Assembly (NCBI GenBank): GCA_022606135.1
Contig: JABYQN010000006.1
Span: 1,550,001-1,614,000, forward strand
Reading direction: 5' to 3'
Length of the DNA: 64,000 nucleotides
DNA from: Fomes fomentarius
Taxonomy: Eukaryota > Basidiomycota > Agaricomycetes > Polyporales > Polyporaceae
Shown: positions 9,103 through 22,569 of the stretch, one piece after another
Numbering within the stretch: position 1 is the first letter of the stretch
How the letters are laid out: the number at the start of each line of letters is the position of its first letter
Notes under the pieces: model-generated
Database searches by the model: none
Seen by the model: the letters and a program-made list of their open reading frames with translations, nothing else
Told to the model about the DNA's origin: nothing
Position numbers and translations under genes: made by a program

Positions 9103-12100
9103 ATGCCTCCTCGGAGACGACCACAGTTTACTCAGGAGAGCATCGATCAACAGTTGCAACAGATCCACCTCCTTGACCAAGCGTCCTCATCGGAGAACCT
9201 CGAGCAGCTAGGGCCCATTATCAAGCAGATTCACGCTAATAGGCAACAGGAAGCCTACCTGCGAACCCTCCAATCCCTCATAGACTCTAAAGATGCTGAA
9301 ATCGAGTCCATATGTGGTGACAACTACCAGGAATTCATCAGCTCCGTATCCACTCTCTTTTCCATCAAGTCCTACACCACAAACCTCCGCGAGAAGATCA
9401 CTACCCTCGATGCCAGTGTGTCACAGGTCGGGAAGAGTCTAGTGGAGAAGAAGAAGGCACTGCTACAAACCAAGAAGACGGCGGGGAACTTGGACGAAGC
9501 CATCGACGGTCTCCAGGCATGCCTACGCATTCTGGACGTCGTGAACCGAGTCGGAGAGATGATCGGGGAGGGGATGTACTGGAGTGCGCTGCGGGTCCGT
9601 ACTTCACGCCGTATCGGTATCGTTCGTCTCCATAGCGTTGAATATACTTCACGTTGCAGTCTCTTGAGGACATTGAGAGCATGCCACCGACTTCGTTGTC
9701 GCAGACACCTCTGTTCCAACACCTACTTTCGTCGTTGCCATCACTCAGAGGGCAAATCAAGGACGCTGTCACGGCGTCCATGAAACAATGGCTACTGGAC
9801 ATCCGGAATGTCAGTGCACAAATCGGACAGCTTGCGTTGGAGGCCATGGACATGCGAACGCGGAGATGGCGGAGTCGTCGCGAAAAGGATCCTTTGCTCA
9901 AGTCAAGTCGTGTCGGGAGCGCGGTCGAGTCTATCACATACGAGAAGACAGAATGTATGCGCTCTTCTCTCACCGGTCTGGCTTGTACTGACGGCTCGTG
10001 TGGTAGACAATGTGCTCGACAATGAACAGCTTCAGGTTGACTTTAAGCCGCTGTATGAGTGTATACACATATACAGTGCTCTTGACTCACTGGACGAAAT
10101 CCGACGGTCCTACCAGGCCGACCGAAAGGTGCGTCCTCTCCCTCTATACATGACAAGTTGTTCATGCTACGTGTAACCGCAGGCCCAATCTGACCTGATC
10201 ATTCCCGAACCTCTCCCTCTGCCGTCCCTCCCTTCCATCACCCAAGAGATTGTCGGTTACTTCATTATCGAAACACATGTGCTGGACACGACGGGGAGCT
10301 TCCGTTCGGAGCGAGAAGTGGAAGATCTCTGGGACGCCCTCATCAGCCGACTCAGCAACGCGGTGGAAGACGTCCTCAAGAGGGAGAATGATCCAGACAC
10401 GTATCTCAAGGTCAAGGAAGCGCTCTTGGGATTCGTTATGACGCTAGAGGTCGAGAGTGTTCTCACTTGTGCGCATTCTTAATCTCTGACGTCCCTATCT
10501 AGTCGTACTCTTACTCGACTACTAGCATACACTCACTCATCCTCCGTCTATTCGAGAAGTACGTGTCCATACTGGAAATCAAGTTTGGAAAGCGATTCCA
10601 AGACGTGAGTGCAGTCCATACAACCGTGGTGCTCGCTCTTAATATGCCTTCCAGATCGTTGCGCAAGACGACTTTCAGCCCATGTATGTTGAAAAGGACA
10701 GCGAAAAGGAGAGCGTCATGGACACAGTGTGGCTCACGCGAGAACAACGCGACCAGTTGCAGAAGTGCATATATATCGCTTCGGCTATTCGTACATTGCT
10801 GACAGGCCCCCCCCTAGGAGCTCTGCCCCCCTCAACCTGCCATGGTCACAAGGATACTACCTCTGCTGTCAAGATGTATGCGCACCCCCATGTTGTGATC
10901 GCCTGCAACGCTCACTACTCTCTTTGACAGATACGGAACTTCGTGCAGAACTTCTATCAGTTCATTGAGGGTGTCTCTCAGCACCACCGCAACATCGACG
11001 ACCAGCTCAGCAAGGTACGTCGTGATCCTTCCCAAGTACCTGTTTTGTACCAACACCTTTTTTACAGTCCTTGGACACGATTCTGTCTCAGTACATCAGC
11101 GAGGCGATGGCGAAGCGGGCGCAGAGCACCGCGAACGTCTCCCAAATCGCCCAGATCATCACCAATCTGGAGCACTTTGAGATATCGTGCACAGAGATCG
11201 AACGTTCACTCACCAACATCCGGTCAGCCGTTCACACCTCTCCCGCCGCTTTTCTGCCCAGACTGACCATAGGTCATTGCACACCCAGGTCCTCCCAACG
11301 TGGCGGCACCATACGCGTTTCGGCCGCCGCATCCTTCGTCGCGACGCGCACCAAGGCCATCTCGCGCGTCACGGAGGCGATGAGCTCCAAGCTGGACGAC
11401 TTCTTCGGCCTCTCCGAGTACGAATGGACACCGAGCACGCGCGAGGACGCGCCGAGCATGTATCTCTACGAGCTCGTCAACTGGCTCACGACCGTCGTCG
11501 ACTCGCTCGCGCTCAAGGACACGTACAAGGAGGAGGCGTATCGCGGCGCCGTGAGCTACATCGCGAGCTGCTTCCTCGTACGCCGCCTCTCGTCCGTGGT
11601 AAACTGTTGAACAAAACACTGACTCAACACTGTCTTTCGTCCTGCCCAACCAGGACTTCCTCGCAGGCCGAGACATCCCGATGATGAACGAGAACGCGAT
11701 CGCGAACCTCATGCTCGACGTCGACTTCCTCGATGAGGAGCTCAAGCGCAACGGCCACTCCCACAGCGCCGCGTTCAGCGAACTACGCTCCGTACGTCCA
11801 CCACCTCTTTCTTCTGTTCACACACCCTCTCCATTCTCACCGTGATGACCCCGATGGAGCGGCTGACGATCCGGGCTCATTCTAGATGGCGTCTGTGGTG
11901 ATGTCGGACGCACTGAGTGCATACCTCGTGGCCTCGATCCGCCAGACGTCATATCCCAACGTCAAGCCGAAGCGTCTCGCCGCGCTGCTCGAGAAGCTCG
12001 CGCGGTACGGCCAGGAGTGCCGTGATGCACCGTCCCGGGAACGGGGAGAAAAGCGCAGAAAAGAGGCCGAAGCTGTCGGACGACTGTTCCCTGGCGAGAA

Positions 12101-12107
12101 TCGCTGA
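9103..12107 (+). CDS. SEC15: exocyst complex component Sec15
   Basis: Subunit of the octameric exocyst that tethers secretory vesicles to the plasma membrane; Sec15 is the effector of the Rab GTPase Sec4. Exon 1 (9103-9594) encodes a long helical N-terminus with QLQQIHLLDQASSSENLEQL, the segment SICGDNYQEFI, and a coiled coil around LVEKKKALLQTKKTAGNLD. The next exon starts at 9660 with SLEDIESMPPTSLSQTPLF. Later exons encode VDFKPLYECIHIYSALDSLD, then IVGYFIIETHVLD, and FEKYVSILEIKFGKRFQD. The last ones encode YELVNWLTTVVDSL and MLDVDFLDEELKRNGHS. The final exon begins near 11886 (MASVVMSDALSAYLVAS) and ends GRLFPGENR. About 10 introns are present; I traced only some exactly. Codons in 11330-11560 are notably GC-rich. 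It is convergent with ARF1. Confidence 0.92.
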
Positions 12108-12532
12108 TCCCAATCCTCACGCTGTAGCACACGGGGATCGGTAGGTGTACGTACAAGCATATTGGGCCGCATGGCATGGCATCGTGTTACACCATACACG
12201 GCGCTGTAACGGTACCTGAACATCTCCCATATCCATTCCTTTCGAACTGTAAATTATACCAGTGTATATGCGTTCTCTAGGCGGAAGAGCATTTTGAAGA
12301 CCACCGGTGCATACGACAGAGGAAAACGAACTCCGAGTTATGTTATATGGCACAGGAAGGAAGAGAGGGAATCAGAACTAGAGGGCGAGAAGGGACAACA
12401 ACGCTACTGATGCGGACAGCTGAGCAAGAGGAAACGAGGTGACCAGTGTAACCCTCTTCAATATCGTAAGGATCATAAGACATGAAATTCGGCAACGTTG
12501 AAGGGGACCCACAAGCGACGGAGGACGCCCGA
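12108..12532. other. convergent 3' intergenic region of SEC15 and ARF1
   Basis: About 425 bp between two converging genes, holding both 3' UTRs and polyadenylation regions. No coding region or repeat is visible. Confidence 0.5.
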
Positions 12533-13403
<871 letters not shown>

Positions 13404-13997
13404 GTTTGCTGTACGGCGGGGGAGAATAGAGGAACAAGAGAGAGAGGATGGGAGGAGAGAGAGGAGTGTAGCAAGTTTCGAGCAGAAGGTTGCGTGTGAG
13501 GCCCGACCCATTTCAAGCTCCGCAACGTGGCGCTGCTCGTCGGGCAGCGCCAACACGTCCCGCCAGATGTCTCCCTCCAACTGCAGCCAATCACAGGCTC
13601 CTCCCTTATTGCCTGCACTATATACTATCACTCCGGCTCTATCTCTCACTCCAGCCCAGTCGATATTTCCGCCAACGCACTCTCGATTATCCCAGTCTCT
13701 GCCCAATCCCAGTCTCAAGACGAGGAAAACTTTGGCGCCCGCGAAGGCTCCCCAGTGCGAAGTGCGAAGGCTGGCCTGCGAAGGGCGAAGCCTCCAGGTT
13801 TGACATGCGCTGATGCCGCATACAGCATCTCTCACGACCTCTTACGGTACCAAACAACCAAGCCTCGTGCTAGATACATAATACAGATACACACAGTTGA
13901 ACTTACACGTACATACTATCACAGCTACTTCCTGAACCATGATGTCATGTTGCCAACCGCGACGTGACGACCTTTCAGTTGATTCAGACAATACACC
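13404..13997. promoter_or_regulatory. ARF1 promoter and 3' flank of the P450 gene
   Basis: Both neighbours are on the minus strand, so this 594-bp stretch holds the ARF1 promoter next to 13403 and then the P450 3' flank. It contains agccaatca (CCAAT box) near 13582-13590 and tatata near 13620. Several overlapping open frames exist here but none has family features. Confidence 0.4.
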
Positions 13998-16588
13998 TCA
14001 GGCATCCCGCTCAGCCTCGGTCATCCTGACCCACAGACCACCCTGGGACACGGCGTCAGCGCCATCAGACACAAACCGCACACGCCAAACCACTTACCTC
14101 CACGTAGAGCGTCAAATGCGCCTTCGGAATGATCTTTTCTCTCCCTTTCTGGCCTTCCGCCCCAGCCCATTCCACAGGCGGACGTGCCTCAGGGGGCTGC
14201 GCTGAGAGGTCAAGCTCCATGTGTGCAAAGCTCTGCAGCAACCGTATGAGGAAGAACGACATCTCGTTGTACGCGAACTGTCCGAGCAATGTCACTATCA
14301 TGGGACACTGTTGTGATCTGTCAGGCACACCTGTTGTCCGAGACAGATGCGAGGCCCGGCGTTGAATGGGAGGAAGATGAACGGGTTGGCCATGAAATAC
14401 TTGTTCAACCGCTCGTCAATGAACCTATCAGGGTTGAAGTCCAATGCTGCGAAGCATGTCAGGCTTCCGGAGCGTTTAAGAATTGGAGAGACAGAGTTTA
14501 CCGTCTGGGCCCCAGTAGTCTTTTCGGCGATGCATCAAGAACACAGAGTATGCGATACTATAACGTACTGTCAGCGCATGAACCACGCTCAGTCAGGCGA
14601 AGTCGTACCCGATATCCTTTGGAACGAAGACGCGGGGCTTAGTGGGGTCCGTGTTGGGAATAGTGGTATCGCGGTTCGCGACGCTGTGCATTCAACAGAC
14701 TGTAAGCCTCAACCGACAGGCGGAAACCCCACGCTACTGACCGCACGTTGAATGGACTTCATTGGAACGCCCGTCAGTGTGATCCTGCGACGTAGGAAGG
14801 ATAAATACGAGCACGCACACAACAGGGTAAAGGCGCAGAGTTTCTACGGACAAAGTCAGTAGCTGCGCTACGATGGCGCAGACATGCCAACGGTATGCTT
14901 ACCATTGATGACTGCCCTCAGGTACTTCATCGTCCTGATATCGTCAAAGGTCGGCATCTGAGAGGGCCCGAGCTTCTCCAAGACCTCCGCGCGCAAGCGT
15001 CTGAACACTTCAGGGTACATGCACAACATGTAGACCGCATAGGTCAGAGTCGCTGCCGTCTACGTTGTCGTCAACTCGTCAGCTGATGAACGAAGAACTC
15101 AAGACAGAGCGCACGTACCGTATCCCTACCGGCGATCATGATATTCAACGTCTCGTCGTGGAGCACCCTCGGGTCTACAGAGATGAAGCTCTACAGAACA
15201 CGCATCCATCACAAACGAACTCACCATCCGTCAGCTTGACCAAATGATCCAACAGCGTCGCAGCTTCCTCCGGGTCCTCGCCTTCCCCATTCTCATTCTT
15301 GCTCTTCCCAATCTCCGCCCTGTTCTTCCTCACCGCCTCCTCCAAGATCGGCTGCAGGTACTCATCGACGACCTTCATGTGCTCCGCGGACGCGTCCTTG
15401 AACAGCTCCTGCAGGCGCCATGTCCAACCCATGCGTATGCGCTTCGCGATGACATACTGCGCGCCCATGAACGCCTCTGCGAAGCGGTCTGCCGCGGTCT
15501 TGACGCGGATGGTCTGCGTCGCGATGGGGTCGTTGTATGCGTAGGGCAGGTCGCTCTTGAGGCTGTGCACGCAATGACCGAAGAGGAATTCGCTCGCGCT
15601 GTCGAGGGTGAACCGTGCGACGAGGTCCTGGAATACAGGTCAGAGCAGTCAGATCAGTATATGAGGTCGGAGGAAAAGTGCGCACTTGGAAGTCTAATGC
15701 ATGTCCGCCTGCGAAACGGTCCTTCATCTTCCTGATCGCGACCTCTACGATTCGATATTCAAGTAAGTGGAAAGCGCTTCTCTCAAAAGGTTGTGCACGC
15801 ACCTGCATGGCGGTTGAACATCTCGAAATGTGAGATCCTATCTCTAGTGAAGTACGGGCGGGTCATAGTCCGGTGGAACCTAAGAGGGGATCGATCGTGT
15901 TCAGCGCGACTGAACCTTCATACAAGGCCGTCGATACCGACTTCCACAGATCGCCATCTGCGTTGAAGACCCCGGTGCCAAGCACCGTGTTCATTGTGTC
16001 GCTGAAGTTGTCGCCTTTATCAAATGTCGGGAAATCGGTAGCTAGGACCGTCTGGAATCTCGTAAGAGGGCTGTTGGCCCCGCAACGCACGCCAGGACAT
16101 ACCTTGAGAATGTGCGCATCCGTCGTGAGGTAAACAGGGTCCCATAGGATAGACGTAGAATACAAGTGTTCAAGCTCATCGATCTTGTCCCAGAACCCCT
16201 CACCTACCATCCGGTTTCATCAGTACATAGCGGACATTCACATGCATTATAAAAGCGTGCCAGGGTAGCCGCGATTGAACATCTTGATCCCATGCTGTAG
16301 GAGGTCAACACTGCCGAAGGCTTTGCCTTCCCATCTTGGCGGGAGCACCGCGCCCATTTGCGCGGCACGCCGCTTCACGCTCCAGTCGGAATAGATGATG
16401 CGCATCGCGTACGCTGCGGGGATGCTCAGCACCGCGGCAGATGCGACCCAGCCCGTGGGGAGTTCCGCATCAAGGAGGCCGAAGGTGTGCAGCGCACGGG
16501 CGAGAGCAAGTACGGCGACAATGGGGAAGAGCACGTTGACACCGAGGCGTCGAATGAAATAGGGTAGGCCCGGGGGCAGTTTCAGCAT
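13998..16588 (-). CDS. cytochrome P450, CYP63-like (copy 1)
   Basis: Membrane-anchored ER heme-thiolate monooxygenase. The N-terminus starts [19 protein letters not shown], followed by two hydrophobic segments (about residues 10-38 and 46-66). The I-helix reads [12 protein letters not shown], continuing [13 protein letters not shown] in the next exon. The ExxR helix is ETLRLYPVV. The heme loop is [12 protein letters not shown] with the cysteine ligand, followed by [17 protein letters not shown]. The last exon encodes [14 protein letters not shown] and stop. About 14 exons are split by short introns. The whole layout and the [10 protein letters not shown] start match the CYP63 family known from white-rot fungi (hydrocarbon and xenobiotic oxidation). 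Substrate cannot be read from the sequence. A second, similar gene lies at 34054-36818. Confidence 0.9.
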
Positions 16589-17326
16589 CTTCGTGCTTGC
16601 TTCGATTTGGCAGGATTTGTGGGCGCGGGCGGTGGTGCTTCGACGACTGCCACGCGTGGTTCGTGAAGAGGAGTTGACGGTGAGGCTAGGAACGCAGGCC
16701 GGGTCTTATGTGCTCCGAGCTGGCCAACAGATGACGTTCGGCGATGGCCAGGGCAGAGAGCACGGTGACGGCTAGGGGCTTTGTCGCTGCGGCCGCCAAG
16801 CTTACCTCAATCTCGTGCGGGGTACAAATGGGATCGACGTCGGACTAGCATTCAAGCTTGTGAATTTATACATCTTCTTCGCGCGTCAGATGATCGAGCG
16901 GAAGGGTGTATCCCTTGCCCTGGGCTTTTTCCAGGAAGTCTCAGGCGGACCCGGGAAAAGGGTAATGATAGAAACGTGTGGGAGAGTGAATAAGGGCCAA
17001 CTCAAGGCGACCATCTGCTCTATAACTTTAATCAGTTTAAGTATCACGGACCTGGCTGTCAACATGTCCAACCCGAGTTCCACCACGATGTTGTAAGCAC
17101 GGGTGGCATACAGACACAGTGATATAGGTATCTTGTTGGCTGATTCAGAGTAAGCAAGCGGAGAAAGCAGAGACATTGTTATTTCTAATTTACATACGGA
17201 CTCATGAAGCAACCTACCACGACATACTGATGGACATATCAGCGCACAAACGGTGACCCAACGACACATTCAGGCAAGACAGGGCCCTGTACATCGCCCT
17301 ATAGTACAACAACGTAACGATACAAT
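16589..17326. other. intergenic region, P450 promoter and CFT2 3' flank
   Basis: About 740 bp. It should contain the promoter of the minus-strand P450 and the 3' UTR of the CFT2-like gene. Short open frames near 16780-17100 have no recognisable protein features. No repeats were noticed. Confidence 0.4.
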
Positions 17327-20300
17327 TCACGCCGCAACAAGCGCAAGCAAGCTGTACATCTCCCGGCGGACAATGTAGTACACATCCGAGATAGACCCTT
17401 CCAGCTCTACCCGCCCCCGCGCCGTCTTCCTGACCGCTACCGAATCTCCTAATGACTCTGCACTGGCCCCCCTCTTTGCGGCGGCACCGCAAATGAGCAC
17501 ACCCTCACCAACGAGCTCCGCTTGCACCCCAACTGATGCCAGACGTGACTTCAGCGCGGTCAGCTTCAGCTCACCAATCATTGTAGACTGCGGTAATGCC
17601 TGCGTCGGCCGTGATCCGAGGATACGGCCCCGCGCAGGCTGAGCAGCGGATGTCTGCAGGTGTGCCATAATTGCTGGTTCAAGGACGGGGATGGTCGAAG
17701 ACGCGAGACTTGAGACACGCCCTGAGACATATCCCACTTCGTTGTCTTCGAACTGTGGCCGCCCACATTGAGCCACCATAATCATGAGAGGGCGATGTGA
17801 AATATTGCTTACCCTCGACATTTTGATAGCGGCAAGGAGCTCATCGCTCAAAGAGATTGAGAAACTGTTCGTGTGCTGGCCGATCTGGACAGTCTCTCCT
17901 TGACTTGGCGCGTATATCTCCTTCGTCATGGCCCGGATGTTTGCACAGCTCTCTATCAGCGAGTCAGTTGCAGACTGAGGTGCATGTACCAGGATCTAGT
18001 AGAGAGTAAGCGAGAGCTATAAAAACACCGGGAAAGGACAATACCATTTTGCGCGGGTTGACTTGTGGCACAATGGTCTTCACCGCACGTCCGTCATTGA
18101 GACCCTCAAGATCCACAAAGAGCAATCGACAAGCAAGCTGCACCTCAACATAGGAGGTGACAAACTTCGAAGGCGGTTCCCTAGGCGTTTTCTGCGAACG
18201 ATCTCAATTACCTCGTGGAGGCAGAAGTAGTGTGAAGCATACCTTCGCCTCTTCTTCCTCTTTTCGCCTCCTCGCCTCCTTGGTCTCCTCACTCTCTGCA
18301 TCCTCCTCCAACGCTTTGCCCTTGCGGAGCCACATTCCTACATCCACGGTCTCACCATACTCATCCACCCTCCGCTTCTTCTCTACGTATGGGAACATCC
18401 GGAACCGCTGCGTCTGGCCCTCCGCGCTTTTAAAAAACGACGTCGCCTTCGCAACGTTACCCTTCAGGTAGATGTCGAAAGATATTCGCGTGACACCCTC
18501 GTCCTCGTTGCCCCAGTCCGTGCCGTCCACGCCGCCATTCTGGTCCCGCTTCCGCTTCGCACGACCGTTCGGGCGTACCTGCTTCCCCTCCTCTGCGGTG
18601 TCCATATAGTCATCTCCGAGCGACCGCTCGACCTCGTTCTCCTCGTCGTCATCCGAGTCGGAGTTCGAGTCGCTATCAGACTCGCTGTCGGCCTCGTCGG
18701 CTTCAAGCAACCGCTGAGTGCGCGCTAGCGCGGCTTGTTGTGCCGCCTCCTTCTCGCGCACGGCACGCTCCTTCGCCAGGAACTCCTCCAGCTCCGCGCC
18801 CTGCAGCGGCACTTTTGAGTGTATCTGGTGTCAAGCAAACGCGATCTCTGGTCAGACAAAGACACACCCCTGGATACGCACAACTCTACTGCTCCTGGAG
18901 ACAGCGGACTTACCTCGAGCCGAAGCACACCGTCCATCATGATATTGCTGCCGATTCTGCCCCTATCCCACTTGGCTTCCTCTCTTTGCGAGTTGTTCCA
19001 CTTGTCAAAGAGACGTCGGCCGAGTGTGCCTGGTTCGCCCCGTCCTGTGAGCAGAACGACGTTGTCGGGAATTTCTGCAAATTGCGCGAAGAGCGCACGA
19101 GAGGGGCCGTGCGATAGAGTGGCTGGGACCGCAAGTATGAGCTTCGGGTCTTTTGACGAGTACGTTTGCATGAGTGAATGGGGGCTCAAAAAGTACTCGA
19201 CGTGCCTGCACGTTGCATTCAGCACCCACGGCATGTCCACATGAACCTGCTGTCTTACCGGAATCGAAGGGCGAAAGCTCCAAGAGCCTCCTCATCGTGG
19301 TCGTCGTCCCTTCTTCTACGGTCTCGCCTACCGTCCGCGTTCTCGCCGACATCTTCTTTGCTGATAGTACCGCCGAACCACTCCATCATACTACGGATGA
19401 AGGTGAGCATCTCCTGGCCCGTTCGAGATAGCAGACAGATGGGGTATTTCAGTCGTGAGTAGTTCCAGTGCTGATCCAGAAGCACGAGCAGCTCGAGTAC
19501 TCGACTACTAGAGTCACAAGGCAGCAACAGCGAGTTACGCGACGACAAGGTTGCGGTAACACAGTCTGCGGGGTCGGGCCGTCAGATACGGTAGGCATAA
19601 GAATAAAAGTCTCAGACTACATACCTAGGAGAGCGGCGTCCCGGTCTTTCCGCCTCGCAGTAGTCACATTGGCACGCTCTGCGTCGGTAATGAGCAGATC
19701 TGGCCTGGCCAAGCTCTCAAAGATACCGCCGCCAGAAGCCTGACGCATGAGCACAGTACCATCCAAGTGCCGTTCTCGCATATGATTCATGTCGACAGCG
19801 TACAAGATAGTACCAGCTGAAGGAGACCGAATCTTCCAGATGGTGCCTCCCAGAGAGTGACCGGCATTGAACGGGATGATAGTCAGACCCTGGCACTTGC
19901 CTACATTGAAGCGCGACGAATTGTTACAGACGTGTCGAAAGGGAGATGAATAGAGGAGGATCGGACATACCTTGTAGATGGCATGGTTGTGAGTACCTCA
20001 AGACATTCAGAGATTCGAAAGCGTCAATGACATGTTGGGCAGTCGCAACGTATCTCCTTTTCTTGGCATTGGAGGGGGGCGCAGGGGAAGGAGAGGCCTC
20101 AGCAATGTCAGTATTGGGTGATCCAGGCTGTTCTGCAGATGCATCTTGTGCCAGATTGGGCGTGTTGTCCTCAACGTCTTGCTCGTCTCTTATGCCCTCT
20201 ACATCCTCTGTGACGGCCACACGGGCCATGGCTTGCACAGGCAGCGTGGTATAGGCAGGCGCAGTGAGACCCCAGTGTGCATAAGCATAGGGATAGAGCC

Positions 20301-20611
20301 CGGCATGCGAGAGGTCCCCATGAGACAACAGCACGAGGTCAACCGTTGGGGCGCATCTACATATTGCACATATGTTCATGACAATCGTTCTATTCCACTG
20401 GATAGGCTACGCACTCCTTCAGTTCCTCGCAGTATTTCTCCCATGACGGCACATCTTCCTCCACCTCCAACCCTTCTTCTAGGGACTCTGGACACCAGTC
20501 CGGGGAACCACAGTCAAGGAGTATTCGTACATCGTCGACCTGCAGTAAATACGCCAGTGGAACTGTGAGAGCAGAACGGGCCGCGCCTGAGAGAGGAGTA
20601 AAAGTAATCAT
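17327..20611 (-). CDS. CFT2: cleavage and polyadenylation specificity factor 2 (CPSF100/Cft2)
   Basis: Metallo-beta-lactamase/beta-CASP fold subunit of the mRNA 3'-end cleavage complex, nuclear. It begins MITFTPLSGAARSALTVPLA and LLDCGSPDW. The region equivalent to the zinc motif HxHxDH reads LLSHGDLSHAGLYPYAY and lacks several ligands, as is normal for the inactive CPSF100 paralogue of the CPSF73 endonuclease. Further family segments are FNAGHSLGGTIWKI, ILYAVDMNHMRERHLDG and YPICLLSRTGQEMLTF. Later come KLILAVPATLSHGPSRALFA and LLTGRGEPGTLGRRLFDKWN. A long acidic Asp/Ser insertion (about 18600-18690) sits before the C-terminal domain. It ends with a membrane-unrelated helix SLLALVAA. Several short introns are present; start and stop are clear. 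Confidence 0.92.
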
Positions 20612-20833
20612 GGTCGTTCAATCGCTATCAGAGTAGGAGCAAACAGTTCAGCACATAGTGTCGATGATCGTTAGTGAAGGGTTCGGTTCAAGAGACAAGA
20701 GCACGCTTCCGTTCCTGCACATTGGATGCCTGGCGCCACACACGACATCACGTGATTGACTGTACAGAGCATCGTACATCATATCCTCCCTTTAGTACAT
20801 CGTGAGTTGTCTCCTAGTATGCTACATCGTCAC
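20612..20833. other. short intergenic gap between CFT2 and pore-former-like gene A
   Basis: About 220 bp upstream of CFT2 and downstream of gene A, both on the minus strand. It marks the left boundary of the four-gene cluster. Nothing else is visible in it. Confidence 0.4.
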
Positions 20834-22496
20834 TTAAGCCTTGAACCTCTTTACGGTCCCCGTGACTCCGTTCGCGTAGTCCTCCAGGTAGTGACCCATG
20901 TTGGTGTACACCTTCACACCCTCCTCAAGTGCTGTTTTCATGTATTCGGGCTTGTCCTGACACGAAGGAATTGACAGTGACAGGATCCACATGTGTAATT
21001 GCAACAGAAGATGAAACGAGTCGAAGCAAAGGAAGACACATCAAACTCGGACCCCCATCCAGACGTGATCAGGACTTACCGCGTCCTCCGCTCCATTCTC
21101 GAGCCATTTCTTGATAAGCTGGGCGTCGTTTTGAACGTGAACCCACACCTGCGCGATCGCCTTGATGTTGGTGGCGAATGTGATGAGGTCGGCCTGGCCG
21201 CGCTCCTCGAGCTGCGTGCGCGTCGCCTTGATCTGGCTGATCTCGTCCTGTAGGTTTGTAATTTCGTTCTCCTTCTGGCGTTTCTGGCTGAGCAGCACTG
21301 GCGTCGGCGCACACACGTAAGTACTACAAGGGTGCTGGTTTCGTCATGACATACCGTTCTTCGCGACAGCGAGCCCCGCAAGGGATGTGATCTCGACGCC
21401 TGCAATCGTGCAGCCAATCCCCTACGGACGAGTGAGTAAAATCCAGAGAGCGTGAGCGTGAAGAGCCTCACAATGATCCATGGCGCAGCGGGAGGGAAAA
21501 GGAGCGCGAGGATGCCCGTCAGAGGCAGCGTCGCGGCCAGGGCAGCCTCTATGGCCGTCATTGCGGTCTCTATGTCATGGATCTGCTTGTCGATATCCTC
21601 GATGTCCTTGTAGATGTCCTTAATCTTCTGTTGGTCCGCTTCTTCGCGCGCCTTGGCCCAAGTTTTGAAGGTGCCGACAAAGTCTGAGAACTCATCTGTG
21701 AGGCCCGTGAAGCGGTCCTCCATGGTCTTGGACTTCCCCTTGATATCGTCGCTGTCCTGTGTAGAATGAAAATGGGTCAAGTTCTGTTTCTCGATGCCCT
21801 GAAAGCGAAAGCATGTACTGAAAGAGGTTCCTAAAACTAGCCATCCCAGTGTCCTCGCTCCAGATATCAAGGAGCGAGGACACTGGGACGGCTGGTTTCA
21901 GGAGCCTGGTACTGAAAGGGTACTGACCGCGATGAAGCGGTTGATTCTGTCGATACGCTGTTGTTTGCTGAGTGTCTCGTCTGCGCAGAGCTTCACGATG
22001 ATCAAGTCGAACGCTGCCGTAGGCTCTGTTCAGTAACGGAGGATCAAGAAGACACGCACTACTTACATTCGGCGTATTGCGCGATGGTGATTGCAAGCTC
22101 GTGCGAGTCGGTTACGACGCTGCGGTAATGCTGCCCATGGAAACAGTCAGCCAGAGACCCTGTAGCCGAGCGGGTGAACAAACGAGTGGACCAGACCTGT
22201 TTGATGGTTGCAAACTGAGCGACGAATGTCCCAGTGTCCGAGAGGCTGTTCAGCTTCGCCGTCAGTGAGATGAAAAGGGTGTCGATTGTATCGACTGCAT
22301 CCGCGGCCGCGCGTGCAGCGTCTTTGAAATGTTCCACGGCGTCGTCCCGGCTCGCAGCCTGCGCCATGCCTTTGCTGAGCCGAAAGTGTTCGTCGGGCGA
22401 GAGAGCATTGAAGTCGGCCAGAGCCTTGTCGGCATCGTAGCAAGGCGGAACGTCCTCAAAGCGAGCATAAGGAGGAAGGAGCTCGATGTGGGCCAT
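20834..22496 (-). CDS. alpha-helical pore-former-like protein, cluster gene A
   Basis: I infer an alpha-helical pore-forming-type protein; no family member was identified by search. The N-terminus carries the cluster signature PPYARFEDVPPCYDADKAL, and no signal peptide is seen. Next come helical segments (FISLTAKLNSL, SHELAITIAQYAE) and a long charged helix around FVGTFKTWAKAREEADQQK. A hydrophobic hairpin follows (ATLPLTGILALLFPPAAPW, then VEITSLAGLAVAKN). After it lies a second heptad-rich coiled coil starting QKRQKENEITNLQDEISQIK. The end is helical, with RFKA before the stop. Helix-hydrophobic hairpin-helix is the architecture of bacterial HBL/NHE/XaxAB-type proteins. Intron positions match genes C and D. 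One intron is about 170 nt and contains a large hairpin (21826-21906). A TATA-like box lies about 70 bp upstream. Confidence 0.75.
21826..21906. repeat. 36-bp inverted repeat (hairpin) inside an intron of gene A
   Basis: Arms 21826-21861 and 21871-21906 are reverse complements with four mismatches, separated by the 9-bp spacer agatatcaa. The inner 18 bp on each side are a perfect match. All four mismatches are transitions, with A/T in the left arm and G/C in the right arm. The repeat lies wholly within the unusually long (about 170 nt) intron. It could form a strong RNA hairpin; a MITE-like insertion is another possibility. Confidence 0.9.
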
Positions 22497-22563
22497 GTTG
22501 TCCGTTGTGCGAGTGAAGTCTGTGGTAGCTGAGAATACGGCTAAGATGACGTGATTGGGGTTA

Positions 22564-22569
22564 CTTATA
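22564..22569 (-). promoter_or_regulatory. TATA-like box upstream of gene A
   Basis: Minus-strand TATAAG about 70 bp upstream of the start codon at 22496. Genes C and D have comparable boxes at similar distances, which supports function. Not tested. Confidence 0.4.
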
